Of a stretch of DNA of 43,339 nt, positions 31,188 to 37,601 are shown in pieces. Source of the DNA: a virus; IMG/VR virus record IMGVR_UViG_3300009431_000035, positions 1 to 43,339 of that record; one strand, written 5' to 3'. How positions within the stretch are numbered: position 1 is the stretch's first letter; each line of letters opens with the position of its first letter. A program made the position numbers and the translations under genes. The notes beneath the pieces were generated by a model that was not told where the DNA came from, ran no database searches, and saw only the letters and a list, made by a program, of their open reading frames with translations.

Positions 31188-31450
31188 GGCCGGCCCTCGG
31201 CTTCCCGCCCCGTGCCGGCCAGGCGTGCGGCCAGATCCATCAGGCCGTTGGCCAGGCGTCGCCGCCACGTGCGGCGGGCGCCCGGGCGTTGGGCCTGCTC
31301 GGCCTTGTGGGCCAGCAGCCTCGCCCACAGCCGGGCGTTTTCCGGGGTGATGGCGATGGTCTGGATGGGCCGGCCGAAATCGATGACCACCAGGCCGGCG
31401 CCGATCGCGGCGTTCACCCCCACGTCGATCTGGTCGGGGCGGGGTGTCAT
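31184..31450 (-). CDS. Hypothetical small protein
   Basis: 88 residues, ATGA overlap with the upstream gene. The sequence reads MTPRPDQIDVGVNAAIGAGL, then VVIDFGRPIQTIAITPENAR. The second half is a basic helix (RRTWRRRLANGLMDLAARLA). DFGRPIQTIAITPENARLWA resembles a short beta-hairpin plus helix seen in phage proteins that bind other small proteins. No recognised family. Confidence 0.63.
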   Translation of the reverse strand: MTPRPDQIDVGVNAAIGAGLVVIDFGRPIQTIAITPENARLWARLLAHKAEQAQRPGARRTWRRRLANGLMDLAARLAGTGREAEGRP

Positions 31451-31683
31451 CGCTGGGCCCCCAGGCTGGCTTGCAGGTCGGCCTCGTATCGGGCCTTCCG
31501 TTCCTTGGCGTCGGCCCGCCGTTCCTTGGCGGCGTGGGCATTGGCCTGGGCCCGACAGATGTCATCGTCGGCGTTGGCGATCTCGGCGTCGGCCCCCTTG
31601 ATGAGCATTCGCAACAGGCCGATGTGCTCTTCGGCTTCGGTCTGCGGCGCGTCGGGGTCTGTGGTGGTCCGGTGGCCCTTCAT
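31447..31683 (-). CDS. Coiled-coil small protein
   Basis: 78 residues with GAAGG ribosome binding site. The second two thirds are a charged heptad region (ADAEIANADDDICRAQANAH, AAKERRADAKERKARYEADL), strongly suggesting a coiled coil. It overlaps the next gene as ATGA. It is probably a small oligomeric accessory protein. No family. Confidence 0.62.
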   Translation of the reverse strand: MKGHRTTTDPDAPQTEAEEHIGLLRMLIKGADAEIANADDDICRAQANAHAAKERRADAKERKARYEADLQASLGAQR

Positions 31684-31693
31684 GGCGTGGCCT

Positions 31694-31996
31694 TCAGTAC
31701 GGGCTGCCGAGGGCGTCCAGCCGGCGGGTCAGGGCCACGCGGCGCCAGTCCCCGGTGGCGTTGTGCCGGGCGATCATCAGCAGGGCGATGTCGGTCTCGC
31801 CGGCGATGGCGGCCGTGACGCGGTCGCGCTGGGCGGCCGGCGGATCGATCAGGGCGGCGATCCGCCCGGCGCAGGCGTCGCACAGGACGTCGCCGTTGTC
31901 GGCCGGCCGGCGGCAGATCACGCAGCACTTCTCCGGCGGGCTTTCGGGGAAGAACGGCATCTGCAGTTCGCGTCGGGTTGTTTCCGCGTGCTTCAT
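31694..31996 (-). CDS. Small zinc-ribbon protein
   Basis: 100 residues, ATG at 31996 after GGAGACCCCG and in ATGA overlap. Residues about 20-45 form a zinc ribbon: PPEKCCVICRRPADNGDVLC, then DACAGR. The C-terminal part is helical (IALLMIARHNATGDWRRVAL). It is one of several zinc-binding miniproteins in this region. Role unknown; such ribbons often contact nucleic acids or host RNA polymerase. Confidence 0.68.
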   Translation of the reverse strand: MKHAETTRRELQMPFFPESPPEKCCVICRRPADNGDVLCDACAGRIAALIDPPAAQRDRVTAAIAGETDIALLMIARHNATGDWRRVALTRRLDALGSPY

Positions 31997-32199
31997 CGGG
32001 GTCTCCTTGTTTGCGGCATCTTGTCCAGGCGTCGGATGCATCGCACCGGCGTCACCGTCCGGGTGCCGTCGGCGAATTCGACCATGACGTTGTGCGGGCC
32101 CTGGCGGCGCCAGGTGGCGACCACGCGACAGTGGCGGCCCTTGAGGGCCGGGTCGGTGCAGCGGTCGCCGACCAGGATGCGGTTCAGGTCAGTTGCCAT
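31993..32199 (-). CDS. Small beta-barrel-like protein
   Basis: 68 residues. The sequence reads MATDLNRILVGDRCTDPALK, then GRHCRVVATWRRQGPHNVMV and EFADGTRTVTPVRCIRRLDK. The alternation suggests an SH3/KOW-like barrel with 'GR.C.V', 'VEFADG'. It overlaps the upstream gene by 11 bases. Perhaps a nucleic-acid-binding or adaptor protein. The assignment rests on strand pattern only. Confidence 0.62.
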   Translation of the reverse strand: MATDLNRILVGDRCTDPALKGRHCRVVATWRRQGPHNVMVEFADGTRTVTPVRCIRRLDKMPQTRRPR

Positions 32200-32449
32200 C
32201 GGCGTCGGCCTGCAGGTCGGGCGCGAACGGGCGGTCGACCTCGATGGCGACCGGGGGTTGTGCCGTCCCGTAGATGTACAGCCGCAGGCGGCCTCGCCAG
32301 AGCAGCTGCAAGCGTTCCCGCCAGGTCAGCCGCCAGCAGCTGATAATGGCGTGGGTACCGCAGGGGAAGACGGCCCGCAGCGCGGGCAGGTCTCCGCAGC
32401 CCTGGGCGACGAACGTGCAGTTGGCCTCGGGGAACTTGACGGGGTCCAT
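32189..32449 (-). CDS. Conserved small phage protein
   Basis: 86 residues with an AGGAGGAAGTGAC ribosome binding site. The sequence reads MDPVKFPEANCTFVAQGCGD, ... AIISCWRLTWRERLQLLWRG and RLRLYIYGTAQPPV. The block 'FPEANC..., SCWRLTWRERL.LL..GRL' is one I recall in many unrelated phages and integrative elements, with no known function. Probably cytoplasmic. Confidence 0.74.
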   Translation of the reverse strand: MDPVKFPEANCTFVAQGCGDLPALRAVFPCGTHAIISCWRLTWRERLQLLWRGRLRLYIYGTAQPPVAIEVDRPFAPDLQADADGN

Positions 32450-32450
32450 G

Positions 32451-32762
32451 TCACTTCCTCCTCTTCCTGGGCGCCCGGGCCTTGGCCAGTCGACGTCGGT
32501 ATGCCTTCTGCCTGCAGGCGGCGCTGCAGGTCCTGGCGTTGGGGCGTGTGGCCTCGAAGGGCGAACGGCAGACGCGGCACTTCCGCGTTACGGTCGCCGG
32601 GGGGTGCTGAGGATCCTCAGCGCCACGTTTGGCGGCGTCACGGCAGCGTTTCCGGTAGGCGGCCTGCCGGCATCGCTTGCTGCAGTACTTCCTGCCCCAC
32701 CGGTGGGATGTGCCCTCGGTGCCGCAGGCCTCGCAGGTGTAGTGGTAGCCGTAGCCGTACAC
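32451..32762 (-). CDS. Tandem zinc-finger protein
   Basis: 103 residues from a GTG at 32762 placed after GAGGAGACC. It has two similar metal sites. Site 1 is YTCEACGTEGTSHRWGRKYC followed by SKRCRQAAYRKR. Site 2 is KCRVCRSPFEATRPNARTCS followed by AACRQKAYRRR. Each is CxxC...CxxxCRQ.AYR.R, so the protein probably arose by internal duplication of one ribbon. The basic end (APRKRRK) suggests RNA or DNA binding. Confidence 0.76.
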   Translation of the reverse strand: MYGYGYHYTCEACGTEGTSHRWGRKYCSKRCRQAAYRKRCRDAAKRGAEDPQHPPATVTRKCRVCRSPFEATRPNARTCSAACRQKAYRRRLAKARAPRKRRK

Positions 32763-32764
32763 GA

Positions 32765-33160
32765 TCAGGTCTCCTCTGGCTGGGGGTGCTGGCCGTCGAT
32801 GTGTCGCTGAAGGTTGGCGAAGTGGCGGTTGCAGAACGGACAAACGCCCTTCCGCACGCGATTCTTGAGGCGGGTCAAGTGGCCCGCGGTCGCCCGGCGC
32901 CGGCGTTCGGCGGTCTCGCCTTGCTCCCGGGCGTGCGTGGCCTGGGCTTCGGCCCGGGCCGCTCGGCGTTCGGCGGCGTCGGCCTTCTTTCGCATCCGGT
33001 CGACGTCGCTGTCGCGGTACACGTTGGCGTGGCCGCTGGGGCAGTAGAACGTTGCGCCATCTGCCCGCCGGCGTTGCTTGAAGTCGGCGGGGATGCCGAA
33101 GGTCATCCCGCATTTGGCGCAGGGCAGGTGGTTAAGCGTCAGCAGCACTGTCGTTTCCAT
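32765..33160 (-). CDS. Protein with zinc ribbon, coiled coil and C2H2 finger
   Basis: 131 residues with GGAGACCCCCG ribosome binding site. Residues 12-45 include PCAKCGMTFGIPADFKQRRR and FYCPSGH (metal site). Residues 53-100 are an Arg/Ala/Glu coiled coil (RKKADAAERRAARAEAQATH). Residues 106-126 are VCPFCNRHFANLQRHIDGQH, an excellent C2H2 finger. The gene overlaps the upstream gene by 29 bases. A C2H2 finger in a bacterial phage is rare outside Ros-type regulators; it may bind DNA. Confidence 0.77.
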   Translation of the reverse strand: METTVLLTLNHLPCAKCGMTFGIPADFKQRRRADGATFYCPSGHANVYRDSDVDRMRKKADAAERRAARAEAQATHAREQGETAERRRRATAGHLTRLKNRVRKGVCPFCNRHFANLQRHIDGQHPQPEET

Positions 33161-33824
33161 CGGGGGTCTCCTTTGGCGGCGCGTCGGCGGATGCGTCGGT
33201 GTCCTGGCCGGCGTCCAGGCGGGCCACGCCGGCGTTGTCGGCCTGGTCGACCATCGTGTCGATGGCCTCGCGGATGGCCCAGGCGAAGAGCCCGCCGGGC
33301 TCGACCGTGTCGGCGGGCCAGACGGCGGCGGGGTAGATGGCCTCGATGGCGTGGGCGGCGTTTTCCATCGCCAGGCGCCAGCCCTTCTCGCCGATCGCAA
33401 ACGGCCAGCCGGCGATGCTGACCACCTGCATGGCGAAGGCCCGGTAGAACGGCGGCGGTTCGTCGGGCTCGCGTGGCCAGATGCGGACCAGCAGCGACCC
33501 GTCGGTGATCGCGCCCTCGCGGGGTTTGCGTTGCTCCAGGGGCAGGGCCATGATGTTCGCTTTCGCGTCCAGCACGCCGGCCTCGACGGCGGCGTCCCAG
33601 ACCGCCTGCAGGTGGACCTGGCGGTACGAGGGGGAATCAGACGGTAAATAGACGGCCACCTGGACCATCGCGGCCTTCCACGCGGGGCGCTCGCCGCCGG
33701 TGGTCTCGGCCAGGGTCGCGGCGACCTGCCCGCGGTACTTGGCCAGGGCGATGCGGCCATCGTCGGTCTCGGGGTCGACGTCGGGCGGCAGCGCGGTGTC
33801 CAGCTGCAGCATTTCGTAACTCAT
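33132..33824 (-). CDS. Hypothetical protein of the accessory region
   Basis: 230 residues, ATGA overlap at the start. The sequence reads MSYEMLQLDTALPPDVDPET, then DDGRIALAKYRGQVAATLAE. It is helical with a moderately hydrophobic middle (YRAFAMQVVSIAGWPFAIGE) and an acidic, Pro-rich, probably disordered end (ASADAPPKETPDGNDSAADA). No enzyme motif is visible. The protein has the size of an early adaptor or recombination accessory. I cannot name it. Confidence 0.65.
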   Translation of the reverse strand: MSYEMLQLDTALPPDVDPETDDGRIALAKYRGQVAATLAETTGGERPAWKAAMVQVAVYLPSDSPSYRQVHLQAVWDAAVEAGVLDAKANIMALPLEQRKPREGAITDGSLLVRIWPREPDEPPPFYRAFAMQVVSIAGWPFAIGEKGWRLAMENAAHAIEAIYPAAVWPADTVEPGGLFAWAIREAIDTMVDQADNAGVARLDAGQDTDASADAPPKETPDGNDSAADA

Positions 33825-34051
33825 GGCGTTTTCTCCAGCCAGGTCTCGCCGCCGGAGTAGTGGATGGCGTTGCAGGTCGGGCCCTCGCAGCGTTTGCCGC
33901 TCCCCGCCAGCGACCACACGTGGGCGGTCGAGACGGCGCCGCAGAAGGGGCATTCGATGTCGACGGTGGTGTGACCATTTTGGCGCGGGCAATAGCCGCC
34001 AGCCTTGTGCCGCCGACGTTCGATGTGGTCGAGATTTGGCGGGTTAATCAT
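33821..34051 (-). CDS. Small zinc-ribbon protein
   Basis: 76 residues. The sequence has IECPFCGAVSTAHVWSLAGS, then GKRCEGPTCNAIHYSGGETW, a CxxC...CxxxxC ribbon. The N-terminus is NPPNLDHIERRRHKAGGYCP. The start codon overlaps the upstream gene in ATGATTAA. It is one of at least six zinc miniproteins in this module. Role unknown. Confidence 0.7.
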   Translation of the reverse strand: MINPPNLDHIERRRHKAGGYCPRQNGHTTVDIECPFCGAVSTAHVWSLAGSGKRCEGPTCNAIHYSGGETWLEKTP

Positions 34052-34283
34052 TGTCGGGGTCCTGATCGAACAGCGGCCCTTCGCCGGTGATCTCCTCGCG
34101 GAGGCCCTTGACCGCTAGGTCGCGGGCGCTCTTGGCGTCCTTCAGGGCTTCCTTGCATTCGTCGACTTCGGACTCGCGGGCGGCGACGAGTTTCTCGGCA
34201 CGCCGGATGGCCGCCAGGCGGTCCGCGGCGTAGCGATTGCCTTGTCGGCCCTTCTTCTTCGGGTCAGGCTTGTCCTTGGCCAG
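34044..34283 (-). CDS. Coiled-coil protein with probable CTG start
   Basis: 79 residues if translation starts at CTG 34283. The frame is open upstream, but no ATG/GTG/TTG lies near the ribosome binding site GGAGACC (just before CGCATCCTG). The downstream sequence is clear: AKDKPDPKKKGRQGNRYAAD, RLAAIRRAEKLVAARESEVD, ECKEALKDAKSARDLAVKGL. It is a charged, coiled-coil protein with an acidic end. An ATC start three bases earlier is possible. Function unknown. Confidence 0.6.
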   Translation of the reverse strand: MAKDKPDPKKKGRQGNRYAADRLAAIRRAEKLVAARESEVDECKEALKDAKSARDLAVKGLREEITGEGPLFDQDPDND

Positions 34284-35271
34284 GATGCGGGTCTCCTTCG
34301 CTCTGGTGTTGCCAGGCGATGAACCTGGCGGTGGTCTCGATGACGTCGGCCCTGCAGCTGGCAGGGACCAGCGTGCATTTCTCGGCGGCAGCCTGGCGGT
34401 AGGCATCGCGCTGGGCGTCGGTGAGGGCATCGAAGGCGGCGTGCTGCTGCCGGCGTTGCTCTTCGGTGGCGGCGGCGGCTTCGGCTTCGGTCTGTGCCTG
34501 GCCTTCAGCGCGCCGGCGCTGTTTCTCGGCGACCTGCTGTTTCTCGGCGCGGGCCATGTGCTCGGCGCGGACGGCCCAGGGCCCGAAGGGGAACTTCTCG
34601 CTGCTGCGGCGTCGGGCGGCGGCTAGGCGGTCGGCGTCCAGGGTCAGCCAGGTGGCGGCGTTGCCGTGCTGGCAGTCATCTAGGGCGGCGGCAATCCAGC
34701 CGGCGTGCGGGGATTCGCCGGTGACGGCTTCGAAGGTCTCGCGTAGGCGCTCGAGGGCGGATACCTCGAGCAGGTTTCTCGGGGTCAGGTCCCGACCGCC
34801 ACGGCGGCGTGCGGCGCGCTGTCCAGAAGGCGTGACGTGTGAAGGGGTGACAGGGTGGCACCCCCCGGGGGTGACAGGATGTCCGGGGGGGCCTGCCATC
34901 TTGTCAGGGGTACCCCTGACAGGATGTCCGGGGTTGACGCCGGTAGCGTCGGGCTCGAGCGGCGGCGGCTCGAGGACGGCGTAGCAGGCCGGGCGGCCGA
35001 TGCGTTCGCGGCGTTGGATCAGGCCGGCGGCCTCGAGGCGGCGCAGGCTTCGGTGGACCTGGCGGGCGCTGAGGGCTGTCTTGCGGGCCAGGAAGCGGAC
35101 GGGCGGGGCGATCCAGTAGGCGCCGGCGTTGGCGGCGGTGCGGGGCAGGAAGTCAACCAGGGCGGCCCAGGTGAGCTTGTCGGCCGGCTGCAGGTCGACC
35201 CGGCCGGCGATGTCGCGGTGCAGGGCGAAATACGGCTTGAGACCATCCTTGGTCATCAGCCTGTCGGTCAT
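34264..35271 (-). CDS. Replication-initiator-like winged-helix protein
   Basis: 335 residues, ATG at 35271 in ATGA overlap. Residues about 5-100 make a replication-O/RepA-type winged helix: PYFALHRDIAGRVDLQPADK, then LTWAALVDFLPRTAANAGAY and KTALSARQVHRSLRRLEAAG. A Pro/Gly-rich linker (residues 108-160) leads to a helical C-terminal domain with Arg/Glu coiled-coil (RAEKQQVAEKQRRRAEGQAQ). This build is typical of phage replication initiators that recruit host helicase loaders. No DnaA/iterons were examined by computation. Another regulator is possible. Confidence 0.72.
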   Translation of the reverse strand: MTDRLMTKDGLKPYFALHRDIAGRVDLQPADKLTWAALVDFLPRTAANAGAYWIAPPVRFLARKTALSARQVHRSLRRLEAAGLIQRRERIGRPACYAVLEPPPLEPDATGVNPGHPVRGTPDKMAGPPGHPVTPGGCHPVTPSHVTPSGQRAARRRGGRDLTPRNLLEVSALERLRETFEAVTGESPHAGWIAAALDDCQHGNAATWLTLDADRLAAARRRSSEKFPFGPWAVRAEHMARAEKQQVAEKQRRRAEGQAQTEAEAAAATEEQRRQQHAAFDALTDAQRDAYRQAAAEKCTLVPASCRADVIETTARFIAWQHQSEGDPHPGQGQA

Positions 35272-35861
35272 AGCATCAGCGCTCCTTTGCGGTCGAGGCG
35301 GGTGATCGGCACGCCGGCATCGCAGGCCCGGGCCAGCCGGGCGTAATCGTCGCGGTGGCCGGTGACGTACAGGACCCGCTCGACGCGGAAGACGGCGACG
35401 GCGGCCGGGGTGATGGGCCCGGCCGGGGGAGCGTTGCTGGTGATGAGCCCGCGGGCGTGGGCGACCAGGACGGGCATCTTCGGTCGCGGGGGCACGTGGC
35501 GGGGCCAGTTGCCCAGCGGCCAGTGGACGCCTTCGGTCTCGACGTCGGCCAGCCAGTCGCGGGGCATCGGGTAGTGGCACACCGGCAGCCAGACCAGGCC
35601 GGCCCGGTACCGCACGCCGGCCTCGCGGGCGACGTCCATCAGGCGGTCGCAAAGCGGGCAGGTCGGCCTGCAGGCGGGCCCGAGGCGGCATCGCCCGAGG
35701 GGCAACTCGAGCAGGTCCAGGGCGGTCCACCGCCGGCCGGGTTTGAGGTGCTGCCACAGGCGCGTGCCCTTGGGGATGGGCATCGGCAGCCGCCCGCAGC
35801 TGGGGGTCAGGGCTTTGGCTCGGATGACGAAGTGGCCCGGCTTGTAGACGTGCGGCGTCAC
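35268..35861 (-). CDS. Cys-rich protein of the accessory region
   Basis: 197 residues from a GTG at 35861 in GTGA overlap. The sequence reads MTPHVYKPGHFVIRAKALTP, then LGRCRLGPACRPTCPLCDRL, a cluster of four Cys that could bind zinc. The middle is beta-rich with many Pro and Trp (VHWPLGNWPRHVPPRPKMPV), and a final alpha/beta part reads VERVLYVTGHRDDYARLARA. No enzyme family is recognised. The translation coupling places it in the replication-side operon. Confidence 0.67.
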   Translation of the reverse strand: MTPHVYKPGHFVIRAKALTPSCGRLPMPIPKGTRLWQHLKPGRRWTALDLLELPLGRCRLGPACRPTCPLCDRLMDVAREAGVRYRAGLVWLPVCHYPMPRDWLADVETEGVHWPLGNWPRHVPPRPKMPVLVAHARGLITSNAPPAGPITPAAVAVFRVERVLYVTGHRDDYARLARACDAGVPITRLDRKGALML

Positions 35862-36097
35862 CGGGCGGCCTCCTCGGCGGTGGCATTGCTGGCGGCCCAT
35901 AAGGAGTGGGGCCGCATAAGGCGGCGGGCCTCGGGCATGTCCCAGGTGAAGGCGCAGGACACGTGGACGGCGGCGATGGCGTTGCGGGCCGGCCGGAATG
36001 CCGGTAGTGGCGGGTCGCCCACGAACGCGAGGCGGTCGGTTGGAGTGGCTTTCGTGCGGCGGGGGAAGACACGGATCAGGTCGCCGGGGAGGATCAT
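35858..36097 (-). CDS. Hypothetical small protein
   Basis: 79 residues from the ATG at 36097 in ATGA overlap; the longer ORF in this frame is a shadow upstream. The sequence reads MILPGDLIRVFPRRTKATPT, then DRLAFVGDPPLPAFRPARNA and IAAVHVSCAFTWDMPEARRL. The start is like a short barrel strand pair ('ILPGDLIRVFPR'). No family recognised. Confidence 0.66.
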   Translation of the reverse strand: MILPGDLIRVFPRRTKATPTDRLAFVGDPPLPAFRPARNAIAAVHVSCAFTWDMPEARRLMRPHSLWAASNATAEEAAR

Positions 36098-36504
36098 GGC
36101 CGTCGGTCCTCGGCGAGCAGTCTGCGGGCCAGGTCCGTCAGGGCGTAGACGTGGACGTCGACCTTGCCATCGCTGGCGGCGCTGGGGCGCTTGCCGGAGA
36201 TCTCCACCAGGACCGGCGGCATCCTGAACGCGGGCGTGTCCTTCGGGGCGTTGCCGCGCAGCCGCCATAGGCGGGCGCAGGCCTTGGGCTCGGTCAGGGC
36301 CAGGCGTCGGGGTGCGATGTCGACCAGTTCCTCGCGGGTCTTGGGCCCGAGCATCAGGAGGGTCTCCAGAATCCATCGGGCCTGGCCGGCGGCCTTGGGC
36401 AGGCCCGCGGCGGCGCCGGCCTGTTGGCTTCGGTGGCCGGCTCGCGCGACGGTCATGTCCGGGTCGGTGAACAGCGGCCCGAGTCCGGTGCGGGTGCGGG
36501 TCAT
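36094..36504 (-). CDS. Winged-helix-type protein
   Basis: 136 residues, ATG at 36504 in ATGA overlap with the transglycosylase stop. The sequence reads MTRTRTGLGPLFTDPDMTVA, then a winged helix: ARWILETLLMLGPKTREELV, DIAPRRLALTEPKACARLWR, and PPVLVEISGKRPSAASDGKV plus VHVYALTDLARRLL. Such a domain ('G.KTREEL', 'VLVE..GKR', 'V.VYALT') is typical of phage regulators and DNA-binding accessory proteins. Confidence 0.72.
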   Translation of the reverse strand: MTRTRTGLGPLFTDPDMTVARAGHRSQQAGAAAGLPKAAGQARWILETLLMLGPKTREELVDIAPRRLALTEPKACARLWRLRGNAPKDTPAFRMPPVLVEISGKRPSAASDGKVDVHVYALTDLARRLLAEDRRP

Positions 36505-37178
36505 GGCCGGCCCCCCCTGCCGGGCCGCCTGACGGGATGCCTGCGGGCCGCTGGCCGACATGCGATTGGCAGGCCGGCCTCAACGCGTTGCCAATATGCC
36601 AGTGTGCTGTGGCGCTGGGCGCCGCGGGGTCCGCCGTTCCACGTCCGTGCGCGCTGCTCGGCGGTTGAAGCACCGTAACGTTCCCAGTACCATTGCATTA
36701 TGGTCTCGCAATGGGGGCGCGACCAGACGCGGGCGTCGTAATCCCAATCGACGCCCGCGTGCTCGCAGGCATCCCGCCAGGCGGCCCGGCCGCACTGGTA
36801 GGGTCCCAGGCTTCGGCCGCCGTCGCCGACGGCGCGATCGTCGCCGGCGGACTCGACGGTCCGGATGGCCTGGAACAATTCGGCGAGCGTGGGCTCGCCG
36901 TGGTCGATATAAGTGGCGCGGCGGCCGGCGGGGGGAGACCGGTCGCTCGCGCCGGGTCCGCCCGGGGTTTGGGAGGTCCGGGCGGTGCTCATAGGACGGG
37001 GCGAGGGGCTCGGGGAGTCTGGTTCTCCGAGACGGACGCAGTTCGGTCTCGGCACGCCATCCCGTCGCTCCGCGTGATGAAGGGTTGGCCGGGTTGCATC
37101 GCTGCCGTCGGCATCCTGCCTGTTTGCCACGAGGCGAAGGGCGACCGTGCCCGCGATGCACCCGGCCAGCAGCCACAT
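36501..37178 (-). CDS. Lysozyme-like transglycosylase with N-terminal membrane anchor
   Basis: 225 residues from ATG at 37178. Residues 1-18 are MWLLAGCIAGTVALRLVA, a Gly/Ala-rich hydrophobic signal or signal-arrest-release anchor. A disordered, charged linker follows to residue 90. The catalytic part (residues 95-205) has LFQAIRTVESAGDDRAVGDG with Glu109, GRSLGPYQCGRAAWRDACEH, MQWYWERYGASTA and TWNGGPRGAQ, the order of a transglycosylase fold. An internal Met63 (36992) could give a soluble form. It heads the large minus-strand operon and is the probable endolysin or an ejected wall-opening enzyme. Confidence 0.78.
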   Translation of the reverse strand: MWLLAGCIAGTVALRLVANRQDADGSDATRPTLHHAERRDGVPRPNCVRLGEPDSPSPSPRPMSTARTSQTPGGPGASDRSPPAGRRATYIDHGEPTLAELFQAIRTVESAGDDRAVGDGGRSLGPYQCGRAAWRDACEHAGVDWDYDARVWSRPHCETIMQWYWERYGASTAEQRARTWNGGPRGAQRHSTLAYWQRVEAGLPIACRPAARRHPVRRPGRGGRP

Positions 37179-37231
37179 CTGCAGCCGCCGGTCGCAGCGG
37201 CCGGCGTTACGGAGGGGCAAAACACTTTCGC

Positions 37232-37268
37232 GTCGGCCGGGTCCGTTCGGCCGACGTGGGGGTATAAT
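37232..37268 (+). promoter_or_regulatory. Candidate regulated promoter towards int1
   Basis: A perfect -10 box TATAAT at 37263-37268 is preceded by an inverted repeat GTCGGCC (37232-37238) / GGCCGAC (37249-37255) covering the place of the -35, and no TTGACA-like hexamer is seen. This suits an activator- or repressor-dependent promoter reading rightwards through the att site to the integrase. Confidence 0.4.
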
Positions 37269-37519
37269 GCGACGTGGTTGAACGGAGGTCTCATCTGTCC
37301 CGGTCAGGGACGATCCAGCGTTTTGTTCGAGGTGGAGAACATGGCATGCGCTGCCATCATCGTGAAGAATCGCGCCGCGGGCCCGGGCCTTGGCGCGCGG
37401 GCCCTGCGACGCTGGCGACTCGACCGACGTAGCCGCTGCCAGGCAGGCGTGCGTCAGCCGGTTCGTTTGTCGGGTTCTGGCAGCGGCCTGTCTCATCGCG
37501 GCGGCGATGATAAGGCCAC

Positions 37520-37573
37520 TTTAGAAACACCCCCGGTTTTTGCGGGATGCGGGTTCGAGTCCCGCCCCTCGCA
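37520..37573 (+). other. 3' half of tRNA-Leu(UAG): probable phage attachment-site core
   Basis: The sequence reads as the anticodon loop TTTAGAA (37520-37526, anticodon TAG), anticodon-stem 3' arm ACACC (37527-37531) and a long variable arm CCCG-GTTTTTG-CGGG (37532-37546). The T arm GCGGG-TTCGAGT-CCCGC (37549-37565), acceptor 3' strand CCCTCGC (37566-37572) and discriminator A follow. The bases before the loop (GGCCAC) do not pair with ACACC, so the 5' half is absent. Phage integrases often use tRNA 3' halves as crossover cores, and a tyrosine recombinase starts 255 bases downstream. Confidence 0.82.
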
Positions 37574-37578
37574 TTGCG

Positions 37579-37601
37579 GCGACGGCGTGCGCAGCCGTCG
37601 C
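37579..37601. other. 8-bp hairpin next to the tRNA remnant
   Basis: GCGACGGC (37579-37586) and GCCGTCGC (37594-37601) form a perfect stem with a seven-base loop, five bases after the tRNA 3' end. No T-run follows. It may be the remnant of tRNA processing/termination sequence or an integrase arm site. Confidence 0.45.

Noticed and set aside
31289-33421. Plus-strand open frame of 710 codons across eight minus-strand genes
   Set aside because: The product is Gly/Arg/Ala-rich low-sense sequence and the opposite strand carries well-marked zinc-finger genes with overlapping starts.
37001-37026. Hairpin CTCGGGGA/TCTCCGAG inside the transglycosylase gene as terminator
   Set aside because: It has no T-run, includes a wobble pair and lies in the coding linker region.
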